DNA of 64,000 nucleotides. It comes from Chryseobacterium sp. FH1. GTDB taxonomy: Bacteria; Bacteroidota; Bacteroidia; Flavobacteriales; Weeksellaceae. The stretch covers positions 1,426,001 to 1,490,000 of the forward strand of contig NZ_JPLZ01000006.1 in the NCBI RefSeq assembly GCF_000735135.1. The letters run 5' to 3'. Below the pieces are notes generated by a model. That model searched no databases. It was given only the letters and a program-made list of their open reading frames with translations, and was not told where the DNA came from. A program made the translations under genes and the position numbers. Below are positions 9,451-18,756 of the stretch, piece by piece (the stretch's first letter is position 1; the number at the start of each line of letters is the position of its first letter).

Positions 9451-9999
9451 ATGAAAAAATCAATTATCAAATCAGTTTTGGTTGGTAGTTTGGTCTCTTT
9501 TTCTGTTTCAAACGCACAGACTACGGAAACGCCACTTACCAAAGAGCAAATGGAAGCGAAAAAGAAAGCGGCGAGAGAAGAAGTAGCTAAGTTGCCCAAA
9601 CCGTATCATCCGGAAGCGAATGCAACATTAGAAATTAAAGAAGCAGTTGCGCTTGCTAAGAAAGAACATAAAAATGTAGTGATCCAGGCTGGAGGAAACT
9701 GGTGCATCTGGTGTTTGAGATTCAACAACTATGTGCAACAAACGCCGGAACTTAAAAAATTAGTTGATAATAATTTTGTTTACTACCACTTGAACTGGTC
9801 GCCAGAAAATAAAAATGAGAAAGTATTTACAAGTTATGGCAATCCTGGAGAGAAGTTTGGTTATCCGGTTTTCATCATTTTGGATGAGAATGGAAAACAA
9901 ATCCATACGCAGGATAGTGCGGTCTTGGAAGAGGGAAGTGGCTACAGTATTGAGAAAGTGAAAGAGTTTTTCAATACTTGGAAACCGAAAAAATCATAG
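9451..9999 (+). CDS. Secreted thioredoxin-fold protein
   Basis: 182 residues with a signal peptide (MKKSIIKSVLVGSLVSFSVS then NAQ) and a thioredoxin fold. The redox motif is WCIWC in GGNWCIWCLRFNNYV, the strand-turn-strand with cis-Pro is in YGNPGEKFGYPVFIILDENG. It is likely periplasmic or outer-membrane associated and acts in thiol redox or protein folding; the partner is not known. It is a single-gene unit ended by a shared terminator with rplI coming from the other side. Confidence 0.88.
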   Translation: MKKSIIKSVLVGSLVSFSVSNAQTTETPLTKEQMEAKKKAAREEVAKLPKPYHPEANATLEIKEAVALAKKEHKNVVIQAGGNWCIWCLRFNNYVQQTPELKKLVDNNFVYYHLNWSPENKNEKVFTSYGNPGEKFGYPVFIILDENGKQIHTQDSAVLEEGSGYSIEKVKEFFNTWKPKKS

Positions 10000-10014
10000 G
10001 AAGTACATTTCACA

Positions 10015-10052
10015 AAAAAAACCATCTCGAAAACATCGGGATGGTTTTTTTT
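10015..10052. terminator. Bidirectional terminator between the thioredoxin-like gene and rplI
   Basis: Hairpin AACCATC...GATGGTT with a run of A before and nine T after (10019-10052), placed between convergent genes. Confidence 0.8.
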
Positions 10053-10071
10053 TATGATTTTTAAAATCTAA

Positions 10072-10590
10072 TTAAGCTTCTTCAGAAGGAGTTTCCTCTT
10101 CAACTTTAGCTTTTGGAGCGGCTGGTTTTGGAGCTTCTACTGGAGCGTCAGAGACGATGTTGAAATCAAAGTTGTACTCTACATTTCTGTGAAGTCTGAT
10201 CAATGCAGTCACTGTACCAGTTCTTTTGATTGTGTTTCCAGGGATTTTGATATATTTTTTATCAACGCTTACACCAGCTTTTTCCAAAGCTGCAACAAGA
10301 TCTGCATTGTTGATAGAACCGAATAGTCTGTCTCCAGTTCCTACTTTTGCAGGGATAGTTACAGATGTTTTCTTCAATTGATCTACTACAGCATTTGCAG
10401 TAGCTACCAATTTAGCTTCTTCTTCTTTTCTAGATTCCAAAGTAGCTTCTAGAGCTGCTTTGTTTTTAGGCGTTGCTAATAAAGCAAAACCTTGAGGTAG
10501 TAAAAAGTTACGAGCGTAACCTGGTTTTACGTTTACTGTATCGAACTCAAGTCCTAAGTTCTCTACGTCTTGTTTTAGGATAATTTCCAT
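10072..10590 (-). CDS. rplI: Large ribosomal subunit protein bL9
   Basis: 172 residues. Starts MEIILKQDVENLGLEFDTVN with the L9 signature G-x-x-x-x-V-x-x-G-YARNFLLPQG, then the helical linker and the C-terminal rRNA-binding domain. An acidic, proline- and alanine-rich tail of about 25 residues (KPAAPKAKVEEETPSEEA) extends beyond the usual length near 148. Last gene of rpsF-rpsR-rplI. Confidence 0.97.
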   Translation of the reverse strand: MEIILKQDVENLGLEFDTVNVKPGYARNFLLPQGFALLATPKNKAALEATLESRKEEEAKLVATANAVVDQLKKTSVTIPAKVGTGDRLFGSINNADLVAALEKAGVSVDKKYIKIPGNTIKRTGTVTALIRLHRNVEYNFDFNIVSDAPVEAPKPAAPKAKVEEETPSEEA

Positions 10591-10721
10591 TGTTGTTGTC
10601 CGTTTTAGAGATCCGAGTTCCGGTTTTTAAATCCGGGTTTCTCATCACTTCGTTAGAATTTAATATTAATTCAGCAACAAAAGAAGCAGGCGAACCTACT
10701 TCCTTTATTTTATTTTTTGTC

Positions 10722-11024
10722 TTATTTCAAAAGATCTGCTACGTAAGGCATTAAAGAAAGGTGTCTTGCTCTTTTGATAGCTGCAGATACTTTTCTTTGA
10801 TATTTAAGAGAAGTTCCTGTGTATCTTCTTGGTAAGATCTTACCTTGTTCGTTTACGAATTGTAAAAGGAAGTCAGCATCTTTGTAATCTACGTGCTTAA
10901 TTCCGAATTTTTTGAATCTACAGTACTTTTTATCAGTTTTTGTGTTGATATCAAGTGGAGTAAGAAATTTTACTTCAGATTCACCTCCAGCAGAGGCTTG
11001 TTTTGCCATATCATCTATTGCCAT
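10722..11024 (-). CDS. rpsR: Small ribosomal subunit protein bS18
   Basis: 100 residues. Conserved S18 core [18 protein letters not shown], then [28 protein letters not shown]18 pairs with S6 on the 30S platform, which agrees with rpsF lying directly upstream (27-base gap). The N-terminus carries a flavobacterial extension of about 20 residues. Confidence 0.97.
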   Translation of the reverse strand: MAIDDMAKQASAGGESEVKFLTPLDINTKTDKKYCRFKKFGIKHVDYKDADFLLQFVNEQGKILPRRYTGTSLKYQRKVSAAIKRARHLSLMPYVADLLK

Positions 11025-11051
11025 GATTTTAAAATTTTAAAAGGTTAATAA

Positions 11052-11393
11052 TTAAGCTTTAGCAGATTTGATTTTGCTTCTTCTTGTTACTGCATAATCG
11101 ATAGCGTGTTTGTCAAGTTTAGTCGTTAAATAACGGATCACTCTCTCATCACGTTTGAAAGCAGTTTCAAGATCTGCAACTACAGTTCCTTCTCCTTTGA
11201 ATTCGATCAGTGTGTAAAAACCATTCTTTTTCAATTGAATAGGATAAGCTAATTTCTTAAGTCCCCAATTTTCTTTGGCAACGATTTCGCAATTGTTTGA
11301 AGTCAATAGATCTTCAAATTTTTTCACTGCTTCCTCCACCTGAGCATCAGATAGAACGGGAGTTAAAATGAAAACAGTTTCGTAATTGTTCAT
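11052..11393 (-). CDS. rpsF: Small ribosomal subunit protein bS6
   Basis: 113 residues. Begins [18 protein letters not shown], with the S6 strand [21 protein letters not shown] and the [17 protein letters not shown] segment. First gene of the ribosomal cluster; a good TTTG/TAnnTTTG promoter lies just upstream. Confidence 0.97.
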   Translation of the reverse strand: MNNYETVFILTPVLSDAQVEEAVKKFEDLLTSNNCEIVAKENWGLKKLAYPIQLKKNGFYTLIEFKGEGTVVADLETAFKRDERVIRYLTTKLDKHAIDYAVTRRSKIKSAKA

Positions 11394-11425
11394 AATGTTA
11401 ATTTATTAATTAAAAATTCGAGTTG

Positions 11426-11455
11426 CAAAAGTACAAATATTTTTCAAATTACAAA
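11426..11455 (-). promoter_or_regulatory. Bacteroidota-type promoter of rpsF-rpsR-rplI
   Basis: Read on the minus strand: TTTG (11455-11452), 18 bases, then TACTTTTG (11433-11426), matching the TTTG and TAnnTTTG boxes of the Bacteroidota housekeeping sigma factor. It sits about 35 bases before the rpsF start. Confidence 0.65.
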
Positions 11456-11594
11456 TAGTTTATTTGATATAAGATTATTATTAATTATAAATAGAATCAA
11501 GACTGTAAATTATGATGATTATCTTTTAGTTAATGTAAATGAAAAATCCCGCCATATGACTGACGGGACTTAAAGATTTGATATTTAAGAAAGA

Positions 11595-13223
11595 TTATTT
11601 CTTGATTACTTTTGTAGAAGTAGAAGTTCCATCTTCCAATAAAGTTGTCACAACGTAAACACCAGCGCCAAATCTGCTAAAATTGATTTGCGATTTCATA
11701 TCATTCAGATCTTTGGTTAAGATTTGCTTACCAGCAACGTCATAAACTTTTACAGATTTGATTTTACCTGGAGCCTCGATGTTAAAGATATCTTTAACTG
11801 GGTTTGGATAAGATTTGATGTTGTTTTTAGCTGTTTCTGATACTGCAAGAACTCCAATGTTCAATGTGTAATCTTCAACCTGGCCGTATGTACTGGTTCC
11901 ACAAGATGTCGAATTGGCTCCGAAAGCACTATCATGCAAGCGTACACGCATTCTAGTTGTTCCAATACTTGCAGTAGAAGGAATAGTGATTGTTCCTGTC
12001 CATGGTGTAGTTTTCACAGCAGATGTATATAATTGTTCGCCGGCATCATTGAAATCTCCATCTTGGTTTAAATCTACCCAAACTATCACCTGATCGTTGT
12101 AGTATGAACTAGAGTTACCTGTAACCGTTAATGGATAGCTTGATCCAGCTGTTGCATTTCCAACTACGGATGTGAAATCTTCGTATCCTGCCGTAGAGGT
12201 TGAGCTTTGATTAATATTTGAAAATGTAACGTTTGATATTTTTTCAAAGCCTGTAGAAGTGGCACCGGCTGAGCAATAGCATTGCGTTGGAGCGTTCTGC
12301 GTTACTGTAATTGCATTGGAAGTTGTACTTTGAGATGTTTCCGAACAAGTTACAATTATTCTATAATAAGTACTCACAGTCTGGGAGGTGACTGTGTAGG
12401 AAGGTGTGCCTTGTGCGCTTCCCAGGTTGCTCCATGTGTTATTATCTGTGGAAGATTGCCATTGATACGAATATGCGGAGCTAGGTGTGGCAGTAGCTGA
12501 AAGGACAAAGCTCTGTCCTGTACAAATGCTAGATAGTGACGATGATACCGATTCTATGGTAGGTGCGCCTGTACAGGCAGTTGGTTTTGTTATGGTAACA
12601 GTGTAATCTTCATATTCACCATAAGTTTCAGGATCATCTGTGCAAGGATCAGTAGATGCAGGATTGTTACTTCCAGCTGCTAATACTTGGATACGTAATC
12701 TGTAATTACCAGTATCAACATTAGCGGGGATGCTAATGTCATCTGTTACGGTAACGCCGGTTCCTCCGTTACCTATTTCCCCTAGATACTCGCTGCTGTC
12801 AAAAGTGCCATCATTGTTATAATCAATCCAAGCTGAGACCCTCTCGTACCATCCGTCTCCAACTGTAACTGAAATCGGGTATGTTTGTCCACCCAACAAT
12901 TGTCCTGGAGTTGTGGTAGTGTAATCACTGTATCCATTCGTTCCGCACGCGGAATTGTTGTTTATACCTGCGAATGTAACATTGGTTATGACATCTCCGT
13001 CAGTACAATCCAATGAAACTGTGCAGTAAGTAGCAAGGCTTGATTTGGAATCACTTGCTGTCGTGCTGACCTTTCTGCCATTTAAAGTTGTGTCGTTCGC
13101 TTTGATTTTTCGATTGGAAAATTTAACTTTTAATGCTTCTGCTTCTTGTTTTAATTGTGCAATCTGTCCATAACCAATTAGCGGTATAGTCAGAAATGCA
13201 AATCGTAGTAGATTTCTTTTCAT
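11595..13223 (-). CDS. Secreted GEVED-domain protein with type IX sorting tail
   Basis: 542 residues. Signal peptide MKRNLLRFAFLTIPLIGYGQ, then two GEVED domains (first ending YGEYEDYTVTI near residue 210, second ending YGQVEDYTLNIG near residue 455) with an Ig-like module of about 90 residues between them (TACTGAPTIESVSS onward, containing paired Cys). The last 75 residues are a T9SS type A sorting domain: SYPNPVKDIFNIEAPG, VKVYDVAGKQIL, GAGVYVVTTLLEDG and a KVIKK end. It should be exported through the T9SS and attached to the cell surface or released. Single-gene unit; ligand unknown. Confidence 0.92.
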   Translation of the reverse strand: MKRNLLRFAFLTIPLIGYGQIAQLKQEAEALKVKFSNRKIKANDTTLNGRKVSTTASDSKSSLATYCTVSLDCTDGDVITNVTFAGINNNSACGTNGYSDYTTTTPGQLLGGQTYPISVTVGDGWYERVSAWIDYNNDGTFDSSEYLGEIGNGGTGVTVTDDISIPANVDTGNYRLRIQVLAAGSNNPASTDPCTDDPETYGEYEDYTVTITKPTACTGAPTIESVSSSLSSICTGQSFVLSATATPSSAYSYQWQSSTDNNTWSNLGSAQGTPSYTVTSQTVSTYYRIIVTCSETSQSTTSNAITVTQNAPTQCYCSAGATSTGFEKISNVTFSNINQSSTSTAGYEDFTSVVGNATAGSSYPLTVTGNSSSYYNDQVIVWVDLNQDGDFNDAGEQLYTSAVKTTPWTGTITIPSTASIGTTRMRVRLHDSAFGANSTSCGTSTYGQVEDYTLNIGVLAVSETAKNNIKSYPNPVKDIFNIEAPGKIKSVKVYDVAGKQILTKDLNDMKSQINFSRFGAGVYVVTTLLEDGTSTSTKVIKK

Positions 13224-13330
13224 AATAGTAAATTTTTTGATTCATTTCAAAATTATGAAAAAAAACTTAACAAATGTTAATTTATTGTTATTTTAACATT
13301 TAAAAGTTTAAAAATATAGCTAATGAAGAA

Positions 13331-14680
13331 TTATTTTTCATTTCTAATGTCATTAATGAAATTAATCTTAAGCACTTCGTATAAGGAATGACGGCTCACT
13401 AGGACAGAAAAAATTGACGACATCATTCCGGCCAACATCAAATGAAATATCAATGAATGTCTGTCCGTCATCTCCAAAACTAGAATCGCAGATGTAAAAG
13501 GCGCTCGTGTAATTCCTGTAAGAAAGGCTACCATCCCTGCCAAGATCAAAACATTCGTTTCATTATCTGTGAGATTCATAACGTTCGCGAAAACACTTCC
13601 GATAGAAGCACCAGTAGAAAGAGCTGGTGCAAAAATCCCACCTGCACCACCAGAAGTAAAGGCCAAAGCGGGACCCAACATTCTGAGAATCGGGACGTAC
13701 CAAGCTTCTGTTTTATTTTCTGTAAACAGAACTCTCTCTATAATGTCTTTTCCAGAACCCAAGATATCTCTATTGATGAAATAGGCAATTGTAGCAACGA
13801 TGAGTCCGCAGATTACAAGAAATACAACATTGGAAAAATCGGTTTTTAATTTCTTTTTTAATCGATTGATTTTCAACATTGCCACAGAAAGCTGACTGCT
13901 CAGGATTCCACAAATGCCAGAAGTGAAAACAATCGGGAACATAATCCACAAAGTCACATCGCTCGTTTTTGGATAGCCAAGATATAAATAAGATCCAGCA
14001 AAAGATTGTGCCGTAAGTCCAGCAATGATTACCGCCGTAAACAATGCCGTTTTGAAATAGTTGATGTGCGTCTTCGACAATTCTTCCACTGCGAAAACAA
14101 TCCCTCCAAGTGGCGTGTTGAAAGCCGCAGAAAGTCCAGCCGCAGCACCTGTCAAAATCATATTTTTCTTTGATATTTTTGGCCACCAAGCGGGTAAGAA
14201 TTCATAGACTTTTCGGAAGATGGAACCTGCGATTTGAATCGTTGGTCCTTCTCGTCCAATCGCGCCTCCACTTGAAACCAAAACGAAACTGGAGAGAATT
14301 TTTATGATAATGATCCTAAAACTTAATAATTTGTGGATCAAATGATTGTCTTTCGGATTGGCAAGTTCTACGGAAGCCATCACTTGCGGGATTCCGCTTC
14401 CTTTTGCGAATGGTGCATATTTTTTTACAAGCCACCAAGAAAGCACGAAACCAGCTGGCGCAATAATGAAAATCATCCACAAATTCCAGTTCAAAATCTT
14501 GTGGAGTGTATGTTCTCCAAAAGCAAAAATCTGAGCGTACAAAACTGCGATGATTCCCGTAATGATGGAGCCGATCCAAAACGGAACAGCTTGCAGGAGA
14601 TTCTCTTTCAAACGTTCATTTCTGATATTGTCAAAAGATTTTTTGAGGATGGTTCTGGCGTATCGGAATAATCTTTTCAT
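13331..14680 (-). CDS. ClC-family chloride channel or H+/Cl- antiporter
   Basis: 449 residues, about ten or more membrane helices. The anion-path motifs are intact: GSGIPQVMAS, GREGPTIQIAG (with the gating Glu), GAAAGLSAAFNTPLGGIVFAVEEL (with the EE pair that includes the proton-path Glu in antiporters) and GGAGGIFAPALSTGASIGS. The gating Glu plus the EE pair favour an exchanger, but this is inferred. No CBS domains. Its start is two bases from the folP stop, so the two genes are probably co-transcribed. Confidence 0.93.
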   Translation of the reverse strand: MKRLFRYARTILKKSFDNIRNERLKENLLQAVPFWIGSIITGIIAVLYAQIFAFGEHTLHKILNWNLWMIFIIAPAGFVLSWWLVKKYAPFAKGSGIPQVMASVELANPKDNHLIHKLLSFRIIIIKILSSFVLVSSGGAIGREGPTIQIAGSIFRKVYEFLPAWWPKISKKNMILTGAAAGLSAAFNTPLGGIVFAVEELSKTHINYFKTALFTAVIIAGLTAQSFAGSYLYLGYPKTSDVTLWIMFPIVFTSGICGILSSQLSVAMLKINRLKKKLKTDFSNVVFLVICGLIVATIAYFINRDILGSGKDIIERVLFTENKTEAWYVPILRMLGPALAFTSGGAGGIFAPALSTGASIGSVFANVMNLTDNETNVLILAGMVAFLTGITRAPFTSAILVLEMTDRHSLIFHLMLAGMMSSIFSVLVSRHSLYEVLKINFINDIRNEK

Positions 14681-14682
14681 AC

Positions 14683-15516
14683 TCAGAGTTTCAAAGTTTC
14701 TGGATTGTGCAGACGGATGACCTTCGCGCCTTTTTCTATTAATTTCAAATGTAGATCTAAAGTTTCTTTTTCAACTGCATTGGGTTGTTTCCCCAGTGGT
14801 TTGTAGATAAATGACTTCTTCGAGATTCCTGCAAGAATAGGATATTTTCCAAAACCGATGTATTCAAATTCATCTATCATCTTGTATTGGTCTTCAACCG
14901 TTTTTCCAAATCCGAAACCTGGGTCGAGGATGATGTCTTTGATTCCTTTTTGATTTAATTCTAATAATTTCTCTGAGAAAAATCGATTGATTGACAAAAT
15001 AATATCATCAAACTTCATTTTCTTGTGCATCGATTCATAACTCGGATTGATGTGCATCAATATATAAGGTAAACCCGTTTTCGAAACCACATTCAAAAGT
15101 TCAGAATCAAATTGTCCCGCCGAAATGTCATTCACCAAATCGATTCCTTCATCAAAACCAAATTTCACAACGTCTGCATAAAAAGTGTCCAGCGAAATCA
15201 AACTTTCCGGAAATTCTTTTTTGATTAATGAAATCACATTTCCAATTCTTTGGATTTCCTCATCAGCCTTCAAATATTCTGCATTTGGTCTTGTGGATTG
15301 TGCGCCAATATCGATAATGCTAGCTCCGTTTTCCAAGAGATTTTCTGCTTGCTTCAGCGCATTCTTTTCATTATTAAATTTCCCGCCATCCGAAAAAGAA
15401 TCGGGCGTGAGATTCAGAATCCCCATTAATTTTGGCTTCGACAAATCAACCAATCTGCCATTGAAATTGATTGAAAAAGAATTATCGTTTTTAGAATTGG
15501 TAACGGAAAAGTTCAT
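14683..15516 (-). CDS. folP: Dihydropteroate synthase
   Basis: 277 residues, TIM barrel. Joins p-aminobenzoate with dihydropterin pyrophosphate in folate synthesis. Motifs: KLMGILNLTPDSFSDGGKF (pterin pyrophosphate loop), GAQSTRPNAE, DPGFGFGKTVEDQYKMI and ISKKSFI for the pABA end. Upstream partner of the ClC gene. Confidence 0.96.
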   Translation of the reverse strand: MNFSVTNSKNDNSFSINFNGRLVDLSKPKLMGILNLTPDSFSDGGKFNNEKNALKQAENLLENGASIIDIGAQSTRPNAEYLKADEEIQRIGNVISLIKKEFPESLISLDTFYADVVKFGFDEGIDLVNDISAGQFDSELLNVVSKTGLPYILMHINPSYESMHKKMKFDDIILSINRFFSEKLLELNQKGIKDIILDPGFGFGKTVEDQYKMIDEFEYIGFGKYPILAGISKKSFIYKPLGKQPNAVEKETLDLHLKLIEKGAKVIRLHNPETLKL

Positions 15517-15587
15517 TTTAAAATTTGAATGAAAATATTTGATAGTAATTTAACCACATAGGAACATAGTTTTTTAGATGAATTTAA

Positions 15588-15737
15588 TAGCCTTTAAAAA
15601 TAATTCAAAAATAAATTTTTAAAAAGTTTTTCTTTTCCCCAACCCTACAGGGTGTAAAAACGCCTTAAAAATTTCATCAAAATTACTCCCTTTCGGGTCG
15701 GGGAAATAATTTTGATGAAATTTAAACAAGCTTTAAG
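15588..15737. repeat. MITE-like palindromic repeat, copy A
   Basis: Fills the 324-base gap before the DUF2891 gene. Its core is a 17-bp perfect inverted repeat (15669-15685 with 15707-15723, AAATTTCATCAAAATTA and its complement) around a loop with CTTTCGGGTCGGGG. The same element occurs at 58801-58952 and in part at 40122-40156. In this copy the outer ends (GCCTTTAAA left, TTTAAACAAGCTTTAAG right) are more degraded than in copy B. Confidence 0.75.
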
Positions 15738-15840
15738 ACAAAATAGTTTTATTGCTATGTTATCTTTTTTAATTGAATAATCATCATTTTTCTATGTGTC
15801 TATTGTGGTTTTAACATTTAAAGTAAGCCAGAAGTTTTCA

Positions 15841-16908
15841 TTAATTGGTCATCGCATAAACCGCAAAACTCGCCAACCAATGGTCGCCACCATAATTTCC
15901 TTGAAAAATAATCGGAAGCGAATTCTCAATGAATTTTTCCCGCGTAATTTCAAATCTCTTTCTAAGCTTATCTCCTTCTGGCAAAGCGTTCGCAATATTT
16001 TTCATTGCCCAAGCTTTCGAAAACGACAAGCCAACCAGATGAACGGTTTGATAATCGCTCAAATCACTGATGATGGGAATTTGTTCGATATTTTCCAAAC
16101 TTCTTTTTTCGTAGAAATTATTCAGCCATTTTTCAAATTCTTTTTGTGGCAAAATTCTGCTCATCAATTCTGCAATTTCCAGACTTGGCGAGAAGAAATC
16201 ACTTCCGTCAGGCTCCAAGTAAGCTGGCGTTTTTGTGTTGTTCAAGTAGAAAACTTTGGCTTTTTCAGACAATTCTTTCTCGAAGATTTTATCGCCCGTT
16301 TCTCTCGCCCAATCGATGGCGAAACACATTGCAAATGCGGTATTTGGATGAACGCCAGTTCTGTTTGGGTAGGTTTGTTTTGGTAAATAAACTTTCCAAA
16401 GTCTTAGGATTTCATCTGTCAAAGGTTTCAAATTCTGATGCCAGATTTTAGCTTTTGGATGATTCCATTTTGCCAATTCCTCATCCAGTTTGAGAATCCA
16501 AGCCCAGCCGTAAGTTCGTTCAAAATTCTGCGCAACTTGATATTTTGTGAAGTATTTTGCTTCTTCTTTAATTTTTTCTGATGAAAATGATGCTTCTAAA
16601 ATGGAGATGATTTGGTCTTTGTTTTCCAAATTTTGTTCAGTCCTTAATAATCGAACCAACATCCAATGTCCGTGCACAGAGCTGTGCCAATCGAAACAGC
16701 CGTAAAAACTCGGGTGCAATTCTTTCGGCGTCAGGACTGCATCTTTTTCAGAATTGATGACGTGCGCGGTCTTGTTCGGATATTCTTGGTTGATGCATTT
16801 CAGAGGCATCGATGCCAGCTTGTTTGCCATTTCTGCTGTCAGTTCCGATTTTTGTTGAGCGTTGACAAAAAGTGAAGACATTAGAAAAATTGAAATGGCT
16901 ATTTTCAT
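15841..16908 (-). CDS. DUF2891 family secreted protein
   Basis: 355 residues with a signal peptide (MKIAISIFLMSSLFVNAQQ). The family hallmark is HPSFYGCFDWHSSVHGHWML near residue 65, and a second block is RTYGWAWILKLDEELAKW. The helical repeats and His/Trp-rich motifs resemble an alpha/alpha-barrel, which would suggest a glycan-active or binding protein, but no reaction is established for this family. Stands alone. Confidence 0.85.
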   Translation of the reverse strand: MKIAISIFLMSSLFVNAQQKSELTAEMANKLASMPLKCINQEYPNKTAHVINSEKDAVLTPKELHPSFYGCFDWHSSVHGHWMLVRLLRTEQNLENKDQIISILEASFSSEKIKEEAKYFTKYQVAQNFERTYGWAWILKLDEELAKWNHPKAKIWHQNLKPLTDEILRLWKVYLPKQTYPNRTGVHPNTAFAMCFAIDWARETGDKIFEKELSEKAKVFYLNNTKTPAYLEPDGSDFFSPSLEIAELMSRILPQKEFEKWLNNFYEKRSLENIEQIPIISDLSDYQTVHLVGLSFSKAWAMKNIANALPEGDKLRKRFEITREKFIENSLPIIFQGNYGGDHWLASFAVYAMTN

Positions 16909-17040
16909 TAGTTGGATTTAATTGTTTGATGTTCATTTTCAATCGCTAAAAATTTTTTTGATGTTTCAAAATATGGCGATTTTATTAAGGAAAATTTGGA
17001 ATCATAAAAATAGTTAATTTTTCCGGTTGACAATCAAAAA

Positions 17041-17067
17041 TTGAAAACAACAAAATTTGTATCTTTG
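17041..17067 (+). promoter_or_regulatory. Bacteroidota-type promoter for the DUF1599 gene cluster
   Basis: TTG at 17041-17043, 16 bases, then TATCTTTG (17060-17067), a match to TAnnTTTG, about 18 bases before the start codon of the next gene. The spacing is slightly short. Confidence 0.5.
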
Positions 17068-17084
17068 ACCAATTAGACAGATTT

Positions 17085-17621
17085 ATGCACAATACTTCCG
17101 CCCAGTTTGACGACGTTATCACGGTTTGCAGGGACTTATTTCAGAAAAAAATGAAGGATTATGGAACCGCGTGGCGCGTTCTTCGCCCAAGTTCTATTAC
17201 CGACCAGATTTATATCAAAGTCAATAGAATCCGTACTTTGCAGATGACCGACGTGAAAATGGTGGACGAAAGTGAGGAAGACGAATTTATCGCCATCATC
17301 AATTATTCCATCATCGGATTGATTCAATTAGAGAAAGGTTTTTCTGATGAACTGAATGCCAATCCAGAAGAAACAATGGCACTTTACAATTCCTACGCTC
17401 AAAAAGCAAAGGACTTGATGGAACGCAAAAACCACGATTACGGTGAAGCTTGGCGCGAAATGAGAATCTCATCCATCACCGATTTGATTTATCAAAAAGT
17501 GCTTAGAACCAAACAAATTGAGGACAACAACGGTGCAACTTTGGTTTCCGAAGGTTTGGATGCGAACTACTTCGATATGCTCAACTATGCAGTGTTCTGT
17601 TTGATTAAGTTCAAAAATTAA
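17085..17621 (+). CDS. DUF1599 protein (two tandem nucleotide-modification-associated repeats)
   Basis: 178 residues made of two copies of the same unit: MKDYGTAWRVLRPSSITDQI (about residues 23-42) and NHDYGEAWREMRISSITDLI (about residues 118-137), each followed by a Lys/Arg-rich helix and a DE-rich helix ending in INYSIIGLIQLE or LNYAVFCLIKF. The family is common in Bacteroidota; the name comes from its use beside base-modification genes in phages, and its activity is unknown. It starts a plus-strand run with the DoxX-like gene (41-base gap), which matches the usual flavobacterial pairing. Confidence 0.88.
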   Translation: MHNTSAQFDDVITVCRDLFQKKMKDYGTAWRVLRPSSITDQIYIKVNRIRTLQMTDVKMVDESEEDEFIAIINYSIIGLIQLEKGFSDELNANPEETMALYNSYAQKAKDLMERKNHDYGEAWREMRISSITDLIYQKVLRTKQIEDNNGATLVSEGLDANYFDMLNYAVFCLIKFKN

Positions 17622-17662
17622 GAGATTTTTTTTAATCATTTATAAATTATCATTCATCACTT

Positions 17663-18733
17663 ATGAAAGCAGTTTTACGCTACATTGTCGCACTTATATT
17701 CATCGCTTCCGGATTTGTGAAAGCGGTGGACCTCAAGGGATTTTCTTTCAAACTGGAAGAATATTTTTCGCCCATCGTTTTTGACTTGCCGTTTTTGGAG
17801 AAATATGCTTTGGTATTTTCAATCATCGTGGTTTTGCTGGAGCTGGTTTTAGGGTTTATGTTATTAATGAAAATCAAGCTTAAAGAAACCATTTATGCCT
17901 TGATTGCACTCTGTGTTTTCTTTGGGTTTCTGACGTTCTATTCCGCATACTTTGATGTCGTTACAGATTGTGGATGTTTCGGGGACGCTTTGAAATTCAC
18001 GCCTTGGCAATCGTTTTGGAAAGATATTACGCTTTTGGTTTTATTGATAATCTTGGCAGTTCTCTATAGAAAAAGAGAAGAAGATGATGTCGTGAGATTT
18101 GGAAAATTACCGTTGTTGGGCGTTTTCGTTTTGGTAATGTTTTTCGTGATGTACCGCGGACTTTTCCACGAACCGATGATTGATTTCCGGGCTTATGCAA
18201 TTGGGACGGATTTGGCTTCGGAGAAAGATAAAATCAATAAAAATCCTTCGGAATACAAGACTTTTTATTCATTAAAAAATTCAAAAACCAACGAGGTCAA
18301 AAAAGTTGACCAAGACGAATATATCAATAAAGAATATTGGAAAGATACGACTTGGCAAATCGAGGAAGGAAAAACCACTTCCGAAATCGTGAAAAAAGGC
18401 TACGAATCCGAAATTTCGAAATTTAAAATCGAGGATACAAACGGAAATAACATCACAGACGAAATCCTGAAAGAGCCAAAAGTCATCATCATTTTCACTT
18501 ATAAACCAAAAGAAGCCGACGCAGAATTGGTCAAAAAAACTGAAACGAAAGCGTTGTCAGAAAAAGCAAAAGTAATCGGCGTAAGCACACAACCTGATTT
18601 CTACAAGCAAGTTCCAAATTATATGATGGACGAGATTGCCATCAAAACCATCGCCAGAAGCAATCCTTTCATCTTGATTTTGGAGAAAGGAAAAGTGGTC
18701 GAAAAATTGGGCGCAAAAGATTATTTGGATTAA
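17663..18733 (+). CDS. DoxX/MauE-like membrane protein with C-terminal thioredoxin-like region (BT_3928 family)
   Basis: 356 residues. Four membrane helices fill the first 150 residues (KAVLRYIVALIFIASGFVKA, then LVFSIIVVLLELVLGFMLL, IYALIALCVFFGFLTFYSAY and LVLLIILAVLYR). The motif TDCGCFGDALKFTPW between helices is typical of MauE/DoxX relatives and has two Cys that may take part in redox. A fifth helix precedes a soluble C-terminal half with a degenerate thioredoxin-like strand (PKVIIIFTYKP) and no CxxC. Likely an inner-membrane redox or terminal-oxidase accessory; the substrate is not known. Confidence 0.85.
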   Translation: MKAVLRYIVALIFIASGFVKAVDLKGFSFKLEEYFSPIVFDLPFLEKYALVFSIIVVLLELVLGFMLLMKIKLKETIYALIALCVFFGFLTFYSAYFDVVTDCGCFGDALKFTPWQSFWKDITLLVLLIILAVLYRKREEDDVVRFGKLPLLGVFVLVMFFVMYRGLFHEPMIDFRAYAIGTDLASEKDKINKNPSEYKTFYSLKNSKTNEVKKVDQDEYINKEYWKDTTWQIEEGKTTSEIVKKGYESEISKFKIEDTNGNNITDEILKEPKVIIIFTYKPKEADAELVKKTETKALSEKAKVIGVSTQPDFYKQVPNYMMDEIAIKTIARSNPFILILEKGKVVEKLGAKDYLD

Positions 18734-18756
18734 TAATCTTAAATTTGAAATGCTGA